Of a DNA stretch of 57,492 nt, positions 17,108 through 25,254 are shown piece after piece; positions within the stretch are counted from its first letter, which is position 1; each line of letters begins with the position of its first letter. The notes under the pieces were generated by a model. The model made no database searches, was not told the origin of the DNA, and was given only the letters and a program-made list of their open reading frames with translations. The DNA is from Lachnospiraceae bacterium UBA4364 (GTDB taxonomy: Bacteria; Bacillota; Clostridia; Lachnospirales; Lachnospiraceae). The DNA is taken from positions 47,066 to 104,557 of the forward strand of contig DGSK01000030.1 of assembly GCA_002393955.1 (NCBI GenBank), written 5' to 3'. The translations under genes were made by a program, and so were the position numbers.

Positions 17108-18380
17108 GATTATTATACCCCCATCCTCTTATTGAATCCCTGACCGTCCTGTATTCAAGGCAAACCAAGCCTTTGGCCTTTATTTTATCTTCAAACGCCC
17201 TATATTTTGATGAATTCTGCAACAATCCAACCACGGGAATATTTCTTAATACTTTCTCGTCATATTCGTCATATGCTACGCTGAAAACAGGTTGCCCATA
17301 TACCATGATAATCGCCCTGACCAAATCATATCCGCCATTGTCGTACACTATTCCATACGAGTTTTCTGTTATACTCCTATATTTTTCATAGTTCTCTACT
17401 GAAGCATCAACTCTCCCGGATAGCAGCACATCGAAAACAAGACGAAGATACACATCAGGATTATCCATTTTTTTGCAAATATCCCTATTCACATATGTAT
17501 TACCAGTATTAAGCATTCCAACCAACTCCCGTTCAGCAGCTTCTTTTTTTGAATGCTCTTTATATTTTTTATAACGAAACAACTGATAATACATCTCTAC
17601 TGCAGTTTTAGCTGTATTACTTCTTATACTACAATTACCATCTATAGTAGTTAAAACAGCCTTATTTAATTGCTCTAGACCATCTATATGATCAATCACT
17701 TTAGACAAATCGTCATTCTGCCAGGAAGACATAGCTTTGCTCCTAATATGGTACCTATACAATTTTTGGGTACATCTTGCATAATTTGAATAAAAACTTA
17801 ATGGTAAAAGTAATGACCACTCCTGGGTAAGCCTTGAATTAAATATTTCATTTCCTATACATTTTTCAAAATATTGTTTTTCAACTATCATGTTCCATGC
17901 ATTATGAGCAACATATTTTGAAATGAAATCATAAAAATCATCTTTATATACACTCACCTTAGGAAGATTAACATCATACTCCCTATTCTCAGTTTCAAGA
18001 AAAATTGTATAGTCACACCGAACCCATTTATAACTTATATCTGATAACAGCACGTCCATCATTGACGATAGATAGTTAGGATCTAATTCATCATCAGCAT
18101 CAGGAAAACATAGATAATCACCTGTTGATTTTTGTACTCCTGTATTGATTGCTGCACTTAATCCGCCGTTTTCATCCCTATTGACAACAGTGAAACAAAC
18201 ATTCTTTTCTTCAAAAAAATATCTGTAGCTTTCTAAAACATCCAAGCTTTCATCGGACGAACAATCATTTACTGCAACAATCTCATAATCATCGTAATTT
18301 TGTTTCAACAAACATTCCATTGTAGTTGACAGATAATTTGCTGCATTAAATATAGGTATGATTACCGAAACCTTATTCAT
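17094..18380 (-). CDS. Glycosyltransferase family 2 (428 aa)
   Basis: Canonical GT2: VSVIIPIFNAANYL, VAVNDCSSDESLD at about 36-48, NGGLSAAINTG, and the DXD motif FPDADDELDP near 93-102. The C-terminal 200 residues are helical and include a cysteine-poor region ending VVGLLQNSSKY. It overlaps its upstream neighbour by 8 bp and the downstream pyruvyl transferase by 14 bp, consistent with one coupled transcript. Donor sugar unknown. Confidence 0.85.
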   Translation of the reverse strand: MNKVSVIIPIFNAANYLSTTMECLLKQNYDDYEIVAVNDCSSDESLDVLESYRYFFEEKNVCFTVVNRDENGGLSAAINTGVQKSTGDYLCFPDADDELDPNYLSSMMDVLLSDISYKWVRCDYTIFLETENREYDVNLPKVSVYKDDFYDFISKYVAHNAWNMIVEKQYFEKCIGNEIFNSRLTQEWSLLLPLSFYSNYARCTQKLYRYHIRSKAMSSWQNDDLSKVIDHIDGLEQLNKAVLTTIDGNCSIRSNTAKTAVEMYYQLFRYKKYKEHSKKEAAERELVGMLNTGNTYVNRDICKKMDNPDVYLRLVFDVLLSGRVDASVENYEKYRSITENSYGIVYDNGGYDLVRAIIMVYGQPVFSVAYDEYDEKVLRNIPVVGLLQNSSKYRAFEDKIKAKGLVCLEYRTVRDSIRGWGYNNRERL

Positions 18381-19413
18381 TATTCCACCTACAAATATCC
18401 ATTATGTACTCTTCCAATCCAAATCCTTTTTTCTCATTCAGTAATATTCCATTAGAATAAATCTGACCAAGTACGGAATCATTCATCTCTACTGGAAGCT
18501 CTAAACTCTCAACTGTTTCTCCATTACAAATAATAACCTTACATGTGTCATATGACCAAAAAGCATTGTATAAAGGATTACTTGCAACACAATCATATTT
18601 ACCGGCCACAATCTGCGGTACGCTTTCACCCATGCTCACTTTTGCCGAATCAGATGTATATACCTTTACACCGTCTGCATTTTTAACTATATATTCGTCG
18701 ACAATTTCATCTTCTTTTTTATGCGCAAATATCAACTCTTTTTTTAATTGTTTATCGTCAACACAAAAAATTGTTCCATCCTTAGCCACCAACCATATAT
18801 TATCTTCCCAACAACATGCGCCAATATATCCTGACACATTTGAATTTCGTCTGATCAATTCAACACTTTCCTTAACATAATCAAACGATAGTAAAGCATC
18901 CCCGTAAAACAAGGGTAAGAACGCTTTATTATTATGATATGCTATTTGTTTTCTTGAAAGAATTCCCTTTGGCTTATACAAAATCTTCTCAGTATTCTCT
19001 ACCCATTTATCAATATACTTAATGCTACCGTCTGTCGTATTAATTACAAGTATCTTATGAACATGTACACCAAATGCAAACACTTTGTTGTTGTAAGAAA
19101 AGCATGCGTGAAATAAGTATTTCTTTCCTTGAATAAAATTTCCGTCAAGTTCAATCTTTGAAAATATCCCTTTCTCAACATCATACTCTGCAATAGAACG
19201 TGCCGCATACGGAATAAGATATACTTTTCCATTAACATACTCAATGCCACGATACAATAAGGAGGCAATTTCACTTTCCCACGGTACAATGCCACAATCT
19301 CTTAACTCCCCTGTTTTAAGATTTTTGTATAACAACCGGTTGATATTTGCCGGAAAATACCAACATTCATCCCCATTAATTGCAATTGCTGATAGCTCTA
19401 ATTGTCTTAACAT
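18373..19413 (-). CDS. Beta-propeller-like protein, first gene of the A+T-rich cassette (346 aa)
   Basis: No enzyme motif. The sequence repeats a pattern of about 45-50 residues: YFPANINRLLYKNLKTGE, then VNGKVYLIPYAARSIAEYD, then YNNKVFAFGVHVHKILVIN, then HNNKAFLPLFYGDALLSFD, then WEDNIWLVAKDGTIFCVDD. This hydrophobic-Gly-Lys and aromatic pattern is what kelch/WD-like propeller blades look like. ATG at 19413 follows GGAG by 7 nt; a TTG six codons earlier is less likely. No signal peptide, so probably cytosolic. A sigma-28-like promoter lies 113 nt upstream. It could be a glycan-binding scaffold or sensor for the enzymes behind it; function unproven. Confidence 0.6.
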   Translation of the reverse strand: MLRQLELSAIAINGDECWYFPANINRLLYKNLKTGELRDCGIVPWESEIASLLYRGIEYVNGKVYLIPYAARSIAEYDVEKGIFSKIELDGNFIQGKKYLFHACFSYNNKVFAFGVHVHKILVINTTDGSIKYIDKWVENTEKILYKPKGILSRKQIAYHNNKAFLPLFYGDALLSFDYVKESVELIRRNSNVSGYIGACCWEDNIWLVAKDGTIFCVDDKQLKKELIFAHKKEDEIVDEYIVKNADGVKVYTSDSAKVSMGESVPQIVAGKYDCVASNPLYNAFWSYDTCKVIICNGETVESLELPVEMNDSVLGQIYSNGILLNEKKGFGLEEYIMDICRWNNE

Positions 19414-19525
19414 TTTATAACTCCAAATCAATAATATATTAACTGCTTACCAAATCAGTTTGTCTTTAATTTTTCTCGTGTTTATCATAAAATCCATCTG
19501 TTTCTATTAATTCCCCTACAAAAAT

Positions 19526-19552
19526 GTATCGGACGAAAAAAGAAAAAAATTA
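19526..19552 (-). promoter_or_regulatory. Candidate sigma-28 promoter of the A+T-rich glycan cassette
   Basis: Minus strand TAAT (19549-19552), 15 nt, TCCGATAC (19526-19533), against the consensus TAAA-N15-GCCGATAA: 3/4 and 6/8 matches with exact spacing. The same -10 core appears before flagellin and flgK. The next gene starts at 19413, leaving a leader of about 106 nt. Confidence 0.55.
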
Positions 19553-19742
19553 ACTTTTTATATAGTCCCTCATAAACTTGTCTTTACCCTTTCAAATTTG
19601 TAGCAATGCGCTCTACTATCCGCATTATAGCCAGTACTGACTTTCATCATCTCAGCGGCACATCTCCAAAATACTGATACATACCTTTTGTTATTGAATA
19701 ATGATTGCCCATATAATAATTGTAGAATCGTTCTACAAAAAC

Positions 19743-19783
19743 AAAAAAGCCTCGCCATTAACCCACTGGTAACGGCAAAGCCT
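19743..19783 (-). terminator. Intrinsic terminator of the small RNA
   Basis: Minus strand stem AGGCTTTGCCGTTACC (19783-19768) pairs with GGGTTAATGGCGAGGCTT (19764-19747) through a three-base loop, with G-U pairs and one bulge, then six T (19748-19743). It could also end transcripts running out of the maf gene. Confidence 0.75.
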
Positions 19784-19870
19784 CTAAATATTCATATAAC
19801 AGGTGGCCTTAGACATAGTTCCCTCGCATAAATCCATTTATTGCGGTTCAGAAGTGTAGCTCACTCAACA
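19743..19870 (-). ncRNA. Candidate structured small RNA, family not recognised (about 128 nt)
   Basis: Bounded by a sigma-A-like promoter (19877-19906) and a strong intrinsic terminator. An internal hairpin pairs 19836-19845 with 19825-19833 (CCGCAATAAAT and ATTTATGCG on the minus strand, two-base loop, one bulge). Next comes GAGGGAACTATGTCTAAGG, then the terminator hairpin. The 5' part (GTTGAGTGAGCTAC) is unpaired or pairs weakly. No open frame of note lies in it. It could be a regulatory RNA or the remnant of a mobile-element RNA; it does not match tRNA, tmRNA or signal-recognition-particle RNA patterns. Confidence 0.5.
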
Positions 19871-19876
19871 TAATGT

Positions 19877-19906
19877 ATTTTACCATATTTTCACACGTAT
19901 TGTCAT
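19877..19906 (-). promoter_or_regulatory. Candidate sigma-A promoter of the small RNA
   Basis: Minus strand ATGACA (19901-19906), 18 nt, TAAAAT (19877-19882). The expected start near 19870 falls just before the conserved-looking GTTGAGTGAGCTAC. Confidence 0.5.
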
Positions 19907-19979
19907 ATTTTTTACTCTATTACCATGGACACTGGTGCAAAAGATGACCAACAATTTTCATCAGACATTTTATAGATTG

Positions 19980-21533
19980 TTACATAATCGCCAGTTCTGC
20001 ATCCTGCACCCCTAATGCACCATCAATAATAGCCCCATGTCGTGACATGTTATATACCTTTGCCTCTGGATGCCTGCATATCTGCGATTCCAAAATATGT
20101 CTATAGCTTTCATACAGAACAGTCGTGTATATCTCGCCTCCGTCAACCGATTTTGTAACCGGATTGTTCAGCATCTCTCCAACCATTCCCTCTTTTTCCG
20201 CATGAGCTAACCCTGCTGCATAATTCTTACCTCCGGGAAAGCCAAGGTCATTTCCAATTAAAAATATATTTTCCGCTCCGAGAAAAAATGCAACATCCAG
20301 CCCCAGACTTGCAACAGTTCCTCCAAATGACCACACGTAGCCAGCACTATCTCTGCCATACTCCTCATCAGTTATCAAATACATTTTGCCTCTATACCGG
20401 TCTATATATGCCCGACTGCCATTGCTTACCGTTATCATCGGAATATCCTCAGTATAATCCTCTATATTATCCAGATAACGCTCTGTTTTAGGTGCAGGAT
20501 CAAGCATCACAGAAATATCAGCCTTTATTCCTTCTGCTGCAATACGCTTCAGAGAAGAATTAACGGCTATAATAAGTAAATTTTCCTTATGTTTTTTTAG
20601 GAATTCTATATTATCGTTCAACGAGGGTCCGGCTGACACAACCGCAATATTACGCTTCACCGAGATATTCCTTTTCAGATCAGATATTGCAGAAAAATCT
20701 TTCTGCAAATTTGACCGCCTGTTAGCCGCCCACATTGCTCCATACAAACGTTCCATTCTCATATTACAGCTTATTCGATCCGTATTTTCACCGTTATCCG
20801 TGTCCCTATAGGCCCCCTCTTTCCAGTCCTGTACATAGATCCCGGTTTGTGCCTTGCCCTCTTTTCCAACAAAGTCTCTAAGCATCTCGTTAGGCGATGA
20901 ATATTCCGGCATTTCATAACCGCCCTCCATCCAACTAAGAACACCTATACTGCACGCTGCCTGTCTCAAAAAGATATCATCTTCATATATGATAACTTTT
21001 AATGTTTTTCCTGATTTAATCCATAACTGGTAAGCAAGATATCCCAGGCCACTGCCCAGTATGTGGAATTCTGTCATATCAATACTATAGAGTCTGTCCG
21101 CAAGAACCCTCGCCTCTTTCATAGGGTCATACGGACTGTGTATATAACGGTTGGAATTCTTCTCTTTCAATGTCAAAAAACATACCGGCGTTTTTTCAAT
21201 GCGCCAGTTTGCCGTATCGATTTCCAGAGGGGCATTATAGAGAATATTTAAAGCCGCTAGTATGGCCGGACGCAAACTATAGGAGATGCCTGCTGTAAGT
21301 TCTCTGTAATCTTCTGTATTTTCTCCAACTTCTTTCCAGACAGACAATAACTGTTTTGCGCTTTGTAAATCTACAGCCCCCAATTCCTCAATTAAGCGCT
21401 GCAAATGCTCAGAAATACGTTGCCATGTAAATACAATATTTTCAGCATTATTAAGAGATGCTTCATATTCCATTGCATTGATATCATCCAATATCATTGC
21501 ATCCGTATACATTTTTTTCAGCAATTCATCCAT
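19980..21533 (-). CDS. Motility accessory factor (Maf) glycosyltransferase, DUF115 (517 aa)
   Basis: The DUF115/MAF_flag10 domain begins near residue 295 with NIAVVSAGPSLNDNI and continues with AVNSSLKRIAAEGIKADISVMLDP, then GGTVASLGLDVAFFLGAENIFLIGNDLGF. The N-terminal part has the Rossmann-like EFHILGSGLGYLAYQLW typical of the family. Maf proteins transfer activated nonulosonic acids from CMP donors to Ser/Thr of flagellin in the cytoplasm before secretion. It is the last gene of the run downstream of flagellin and sits 35 bp after neuB, which agrees with this role. No clear ribosome site; the start is AT-rich. Confidence 0.9.
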   Translation of the reverse strand: MDELLKKMYTDAMILDDINAMEYEASLNNAENIVFTWQRISEHLQRLIEELGAVDLQSAKQLLSVWKEVGENTEDYRELTAGISYSLRPAILAALNILYNAPLEIDTANWRIEKTPVCFLTLKEKNSNRYIHSPYDPMKEARVLADRLYSIDMTEFHILGSGLGYLAYQLWIKSGKTLKVIIYEDDIFLRQAACSIGVLSWMEGGYEMPEYSSPNEMLRDFVGKEGKAQTGIYVQDWKEGAYRDTDNGENTDRISCNMRMERLYGAMWAANRRSNLQKDFSAISDLKRNISVKRNIAVVSAGPSLNDNIEFLKKHKENLLIIAVNSSLKRIAAEGIKADISVMLDPAPKTERYLDNIEDYTEDIPMITVSNGSRAYIDRYRGKMYLITDEEYGRDSAGYVWSFGGTVASLGLDVAFFLGAENIFLIGNDLGFPGGKNYAAGLAHAEKEGMVGEMLNNPVTKSVDGGEIYTTVLYESYRHILESQICRHPEAKVYNMSRHGAIIDGALGVQDAELAIM

Positions 21534-21568
21534 ATATTTTTATTGACTTTCTTTAATAATTAGTCTTT

Positions 21569-22612
21569 TTATATCATATCCCACTGCAGTATTGTATCTT
21601 CCTTCAGATCCTTCAACAGTTTTCGCCCTACAACCAAATTTGCAAAAGACGGGGCAATTCCCGTTCCCGGTCTCTTTGCCGCTATATCAGTTTCACTTAT
21701 CACTTCTCCCGCTTTCATGTCTCTTGTGATAACAAGGGATCTTCTTGCTTCGCGCCGCGAATTGATCTCGCAATCCAGTACTGTTTTTTCGTCACTCCCC
21801 AGCACAGTATCGAAAATCCGGAAATTTTTTATTGCTCTTCTGAAATCATCCGGATTGCCTGCGTGATAATGATCATTTCCCTGCAAGGTTTTGTCTAAAG
21901 TAAAATGCTTTTCCAAAACTTCCGCGCCAAGCATATACGCAGTCAAAAGCGTTGTCATACATTCATCCGGCGGTACATGGTCACTGTATCCTACTTTCAC
22001 GTCAGGAAAAGTTCTCTTTAGTTGTTCTATCACTCTCAAGTTTGCATTAGCCAATTCTGTAGGATATGAAAGTACGCAGTGCAATATGGTAATATCGCTA
22101 CACCCCACGCCCCTCAGTGCACGTATGCCTTCATCCACTTCCGAAAGATATGCCGCACCAACTGATAACACAACCGGCTTTCCTTTTTTTCCAATATATT
22201 TTATAAATGGGAGATTGGATAAGTCCGATGAGCTGATTTTGTAGAAATCCACCATGCTTTCCAAATAATCCGCTGACTCATAATCAAACGGTGTAGAGGT
22301 AAAATCCATCCCCTTCGAATGCGCGTAATCAGCAAGTTCAGCATATTCTTTGCAGCCAAAACTATCAAATTTTTTAAACAGCTCATACTGAGACGTTGTA
22401 GGTTCTTTTTGCGTATCCCAATATGCCGGCGAATACTTTGATGCAAGCGTTCCAGCCTTATATGACTGAAACTTTGCACAGTCAATACCCGCTTCAGCAG
22501 CTTCGCCTATATAAATTTTTGCCGCCTGCAACGGAGTTATTCCCATTTCCCGTGCAGTATCATAGAAATTCACTCCAATTTCAGCAATCACATATGGCTT
22601 TGATTCTCTCAA
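21569..22612 (-). CDS. Nonulosonic acid synthase, NeuB family (347 aa, TTG start)
   Basis: NeuB TIM-barrel motifs: VIAEIGVNF, CAKFQSYKAGTL, SQYELFKKF, DFTSTPFDYES, FYKISSSDLSNLPFIKYI, GKPVVLSVGAA, ILHCVLSYPT, VGYSDHV, EVLEKHFTLDKTLQGNDH. The C-terminal 55 residues are the antifreeze-like SAF domain (ARRSLVITRDMKAGEVI). It condenses PEP with a six-carbon N-acetylated sugar to give a nine-carbon acid (pseudaminic, legionaminic or neuraminic type; sequence alone does not decide). Start TTG follows AGAGG at 9 nt. It forms a unit with neuA-pseG upstream and maf downstream. Confidence 0.9.
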   Translation of the reverse strand: MRESKPYVIAEIGVNFYDTAREMGITPLQAAKIYIGEAAEAGIDCAKFQSYKAGTLASKYSPAYWDTQKEPTTSQYELFKKFDSFGCKEYAELADYAHSKGMDFTSTPFDYESADYLESMVDFYKISSSDLSNLPFIKYIGKKGKPVVLSVGAAYLSEVDEGIRALRGVGCSDITILHCVLSYPTELANANLRVIEQLKRTFPDVKVGYSDHVPPDECMTTLLTAYMLGAEVLEKHFTLDKTLQGNDHYHAGNPDDFRRAIKNFRIFDTVLGSDEKTVLDCEINSRREARRSLVITRDMKAGEVISETDIAAKRPGTGIAPSFANLVVGRKLLKDLKEDTILQWDMI

Positions 22613-22630
22613 CGTTGTGTTCCTCTCTTT

Positions 22631-24274
22631 TTATATCTCACATAAATTATTTAGTATGATATTCTTCACACGACTTACACCTTCACGTAGTGGATACTGC
22701 ATCATCAATTCATGCATGTTCCTCCTTACGGGTTCCGTGTTTATCAGCCAGTCCAACGTGTTTTCTATAACTTCCGGCTGTATATCTGTTCCAAGTCCCA
22801 GATTGATGAACCCATGCTGCATGCTTGCAAAGCTATGCGATGTTTCTCTTTGATTCTGTGATATGACAATAGCAGGAATCCCCATTGCCGCCATTTCAAA
22901 TATAGCTCTTCCCTGGCTTGTTATCGCAATATCAGCATCTCTCATATATCTTGTAACATGCTGAACATTAGAATACACAAACACATTTTTTTCTTCATCA
23001 GTTATTACCCCGTGTGCCTCTGCATCATAGCCTATTCCAACTACAAAGTTAAACTTTATATCCGAATATTTTGATGACAGCTTAAGAATAATATTGTAAA
23101 GCATTTCGTTGTAATTAGACGGATCCGTCCCACCAAACATCAGCAGTACATTTTTTACTTTTTTTGAAAATTCTCCGGGTAATTCCAACTGAAATTCTTC
23201 TCTTAAACAAACATATTTCCAGCCATTATAAATATTATACCCTTTCAGGTCATCATCAGTATAAAGAGCATTTATTACTGCATCTGCATATTTTGCCCCA
23301 TTACCTAAATCCTCAATAGATACTACTCTTGGGACTCTTTCCTTCAGATGCAGGATATACTCTTCTGTTGTATCCAATCTGTCATTTACCCATATATCAG
23401 GTTTAAACTCTTCAATCACCTGGTCTATTTCTTTATCATCATTTATTATCCTATATGGAAGATTTGTTTCTTTTATCTTCTTTATTCCCTCTATGGAGTT
23501 TTTCCCAATCAGCAACAGAACTTCATGTTCCATCATTGCATACGCCATTGTAATACAGTTATATACATGTCCCATGCCAAGCTGCACATGGCCATCTGCG
23601 CAAAAAACTATCCTTTTCCTTTTTAAAATTGTTTCGCAGATAACCCAGTCTTCCGTCGTATCTATATCTATTCCCTCTCGCTCAGTTATCGGAAAGACAG
23701 ATATTTCTCCTGAAATCCTTGATGTTTCCGTAACAATAGATCTTGCTGATATAACAAACGCACCAGTCTCCAGATAGTTGGCCGGTAGCTGCTGACGGTT
23801 TAATCTCTGTACATAATTTGGAATCGGCTTGCCACCTTCACTCCTCCATGACAAATGCGGTTTGTTTACAGTACTGATCATACAGTCAATCTTTTTATTT
23901 ATCGTCTGTTCAATAGCAGTGTTTAAGCTCTCCAATTTAAGCAATGGTGACGTGGGCTGCATAGTAATAATATAGTCATAAGTACATCCCTTTAGCTTTT
24001 CCATTTTTAATGTTGCATCATATATTACCGGATCAAGTGTCACCATGTCCCCTGCAAGCTTAGAATCACGCATAAGCGTCTTCGCACCGTACTTTTCAGC
24101 AATATATGATATTTCTGTACTATCGGTAGACACCACCACATCATCTATAAAATCACTGTTTAAAGCGTTTTCTATAGCATATGCGATAAGTGGCTTGTCA
24201 TTCATAAGCCGTATATTCTTTTTAGGAATTCCCTTTGATCCGCCACGTGCAGGAATTACTGCTAAAACCTCCAT
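22631..24274 (-). CDS. CMP-nonulosonic acid synthetase fused to PseG-like UDP-sugar hydrolase (547 aa)
   Basis: Residues 1-225 are a NeuA/PseF cytidylyltransferase: AVIPARGGSKGIPKKNIR, then VVSTDSTE, MQPTSPL, and EGIDIDTTEDW. Residues 226-547 are PseG-like with a GT-B fold: RIVFCADGHVQLGMGHVYNC, WVNDRLDT, MFGGTDPSN, ADIAITSQGRAIFEMAAMGIPAIVISQN. PseG removes UDP from the 2,4-diacetamido-trideoxyhexose before the NeuB-type step, while NeuA/PseF activates its product, so the fusion holds the steps either side of neuB. This favours the pseudaminic acid route, but PseB, PseC and PseH are not in the window. Confidence 0.85.
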   Translation of the reverse strand: MEVLAVIPARGGSKGIPKKNIRLMNDKPLIAYAIENALNSDFIDDVVVSTDSTEISYIAEKYGAKTLMRDSKLAGDMVTLDPVIYDATLKMEKLKGCTYDYIITMQPTSPLLKLESLNTAIEQTINKKIDCMISTVNKPHLSWRSEGGKPIPNYVQRLNRQQLPANYLETGAFVISARSIVTETSRISGEISVFPITEREGIDIDTTEDWVICETILKRKRIVFCADGHVQLGMGHVYNCITMAYAMMEHEVLLLIGKNSIEGIKKIKETNLPYRIINDDKEIDQVIEEFKPDIWVNDRLDTTEEYILHLKERVPRVVSIEDLGNGAKYADAVINALYTDDDLKGYNIYNGWKYVCLREEFQLELPGEFSKKVKNVLLMFGGTDPSNYNEMLYNIILKLSSKYSDIKFNFVVGIGYDAEAHGVITDEEKNVFVYSNVQHVTRYMRDADIAITSQGRAIFEMAAMGIPAIVISQNQRETSHSFASMQHGFINLGLGTDIQPEVIENTLDWLINTEPVRRNMHELMMQYPLREGVSRVKNIILNNLCEI

Positions 24275-24348
24275 TTTTTATACCCACTCACCTTTCGTTT
24301 TTTATTTTCTATACAGTTCACTTTTTATAAGCAACGGTACTAAAAAAA

Positions 24349-25239
24349 TTAATCAAAGATATGCTTTTTATAATATTCATAAAGCTGCTCATATTGCTGA
24401 CTCTGAAGAAGGGGCAATGCCTTATAAAGGTTCTCGTAGTCCCAGTCCCACCATTTCATTTCCAAAAAGCGAGAAATCCAGTCATCCGGAATTCTCGTAC
24501 TAATATTCACCGCAGGATTGCCTGCAACAATCGTATAGGGCGGAACTGATTTTGAAAGCACCGTTCCCGCTCCAATCACGCAACCATCACCTATGGTAAC
24601 TCCCGAGAGAATGGTAACATTTTTTCCGGTCCAAACATCATTTCCAATTATAACGTCGCCTTTAGAAAAAGTACTTCGTTCCGGAAGCCCATATCCCGGG
24701 GTTATTTCATCAAACGGGAAAGTGGTTCCCCACGTAGTACGATGTTCTTCCGCAAGCAAAACAGTAGTATCCGGACCGAGAGAACAGAATTTGCCGATCT
24801 TACAGACCACACTTCCATCAACCACTTCAGACATTACGTTTAAATGGTCAAAATAAGTAAAGTCACCAATCTGCACATAGGGTAGATCAGGTCTTGGATT
24901 AATAAATTCGGTCCTTACTTTCAAATAAGGAAGGCGTCCATCATCAGTCAGAAATTCAGCCGCCGCCTGGGCCAGATCGTAAACCCCGCCTATTTTGGGA
25001 TATGCCGCAAACACAACACGAACACTTTGCTCTGTAATTTCCGTTGCCAGAATTGCCATTTCGCACTCTTCATTCTGATGCTCTACGATTTTATCTATAG
25101 GATAACTATTAAAAGAAGGTACCTTTTCCGGCTCCTGGTCGAAATAATAGATTGTGCCCTGCATCGGCACTCTAGAATATTCCAATAAGGTTTTAACCAT
25201 CTTCCAATATTTATTATTTAATAGAATGACAACTTTCAT
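24349..25239 (-). CDS. CatB/XAT-type hexapeptide acetyltransferase with N-terminal domain (296 aa)
   Basis: Residues 1-95 are a small alpha/beta domain (MKVVILLNNKYW, MAILATEIT) of PglD-N type. From about 125 the left-handed beta-helix repeats start: VQIGDFTYF, VVCKIGKFCSLGPDTTVLL, then VIIGNDVWTGKNVTILSGVTIGDG, CVIGAGTVLSKSVPPYTIVAGNPA. The HRTTWGT motif with histidine fits the catalytic position of CatB-like enzymes. It probably acetylates an amino or hydroxyl group of the nonulosonic acid or of a precursor sugar. Start ATG after AAAAGGGGG. It lies 15 bp from the second maf gene upstream. Confidence 0.8.
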   Translation of the reverse strand: MKVVILLNNKYWKMVKTLLEYSRVPMQGTIYYFDQEPEKVPSFNSYPIDKIVEHQNEECEMAILATEITEQSVRVVFAAYPKIGGVYDLAQAAAEFLTDDGRLPYLKVRTEFINPRPDLPYVQIGDFTYFDHLNVMSEVVDGSVVCKIGKFCSLGPDTTVLLAEEHRTTWGTTFPFDEITPGYGLPERSTFSKGDVIIGNDVWTGKNVTILSGVTIGDGCVIGAGTVLSKSVPPYTIVAGNPAVNISTRIPDDWISRFLEMKWWDWDYENLYKALPLLQSQQYEQLYEYYKKHIFD

Positions 25240-25254
25240 AAATCCCCCTTTTCA

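Larger units (their letters stand above)
19414..19979. other. 566-bp protein-free stretch with promoter and small RNA
   Basis: No credible protein gene. Holds, from right to left on the minus strand, a sigma-A promoter, a structured RNA with intrinsic terminator, about 190 bp of A+T-rich sequence without recognised features, and the sigma-28-like promoter of the cassette. A 62-codon minus-strand frame at 19570-19758 overlaps the terminator and looks accidental. Confidence 0.6.

Noticed and set aside
19570..19758. 62-codon minus-strand frame downstream of the small RNA
   Set aside because: It runs across the RNA terminator and starts without a ribosome site.
23681..23700. Sigma-28-like TTCCGATAAC inside the neuA-pseG gene
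   Set aside because: No -35 at the right distance and position is inside coding sequence.
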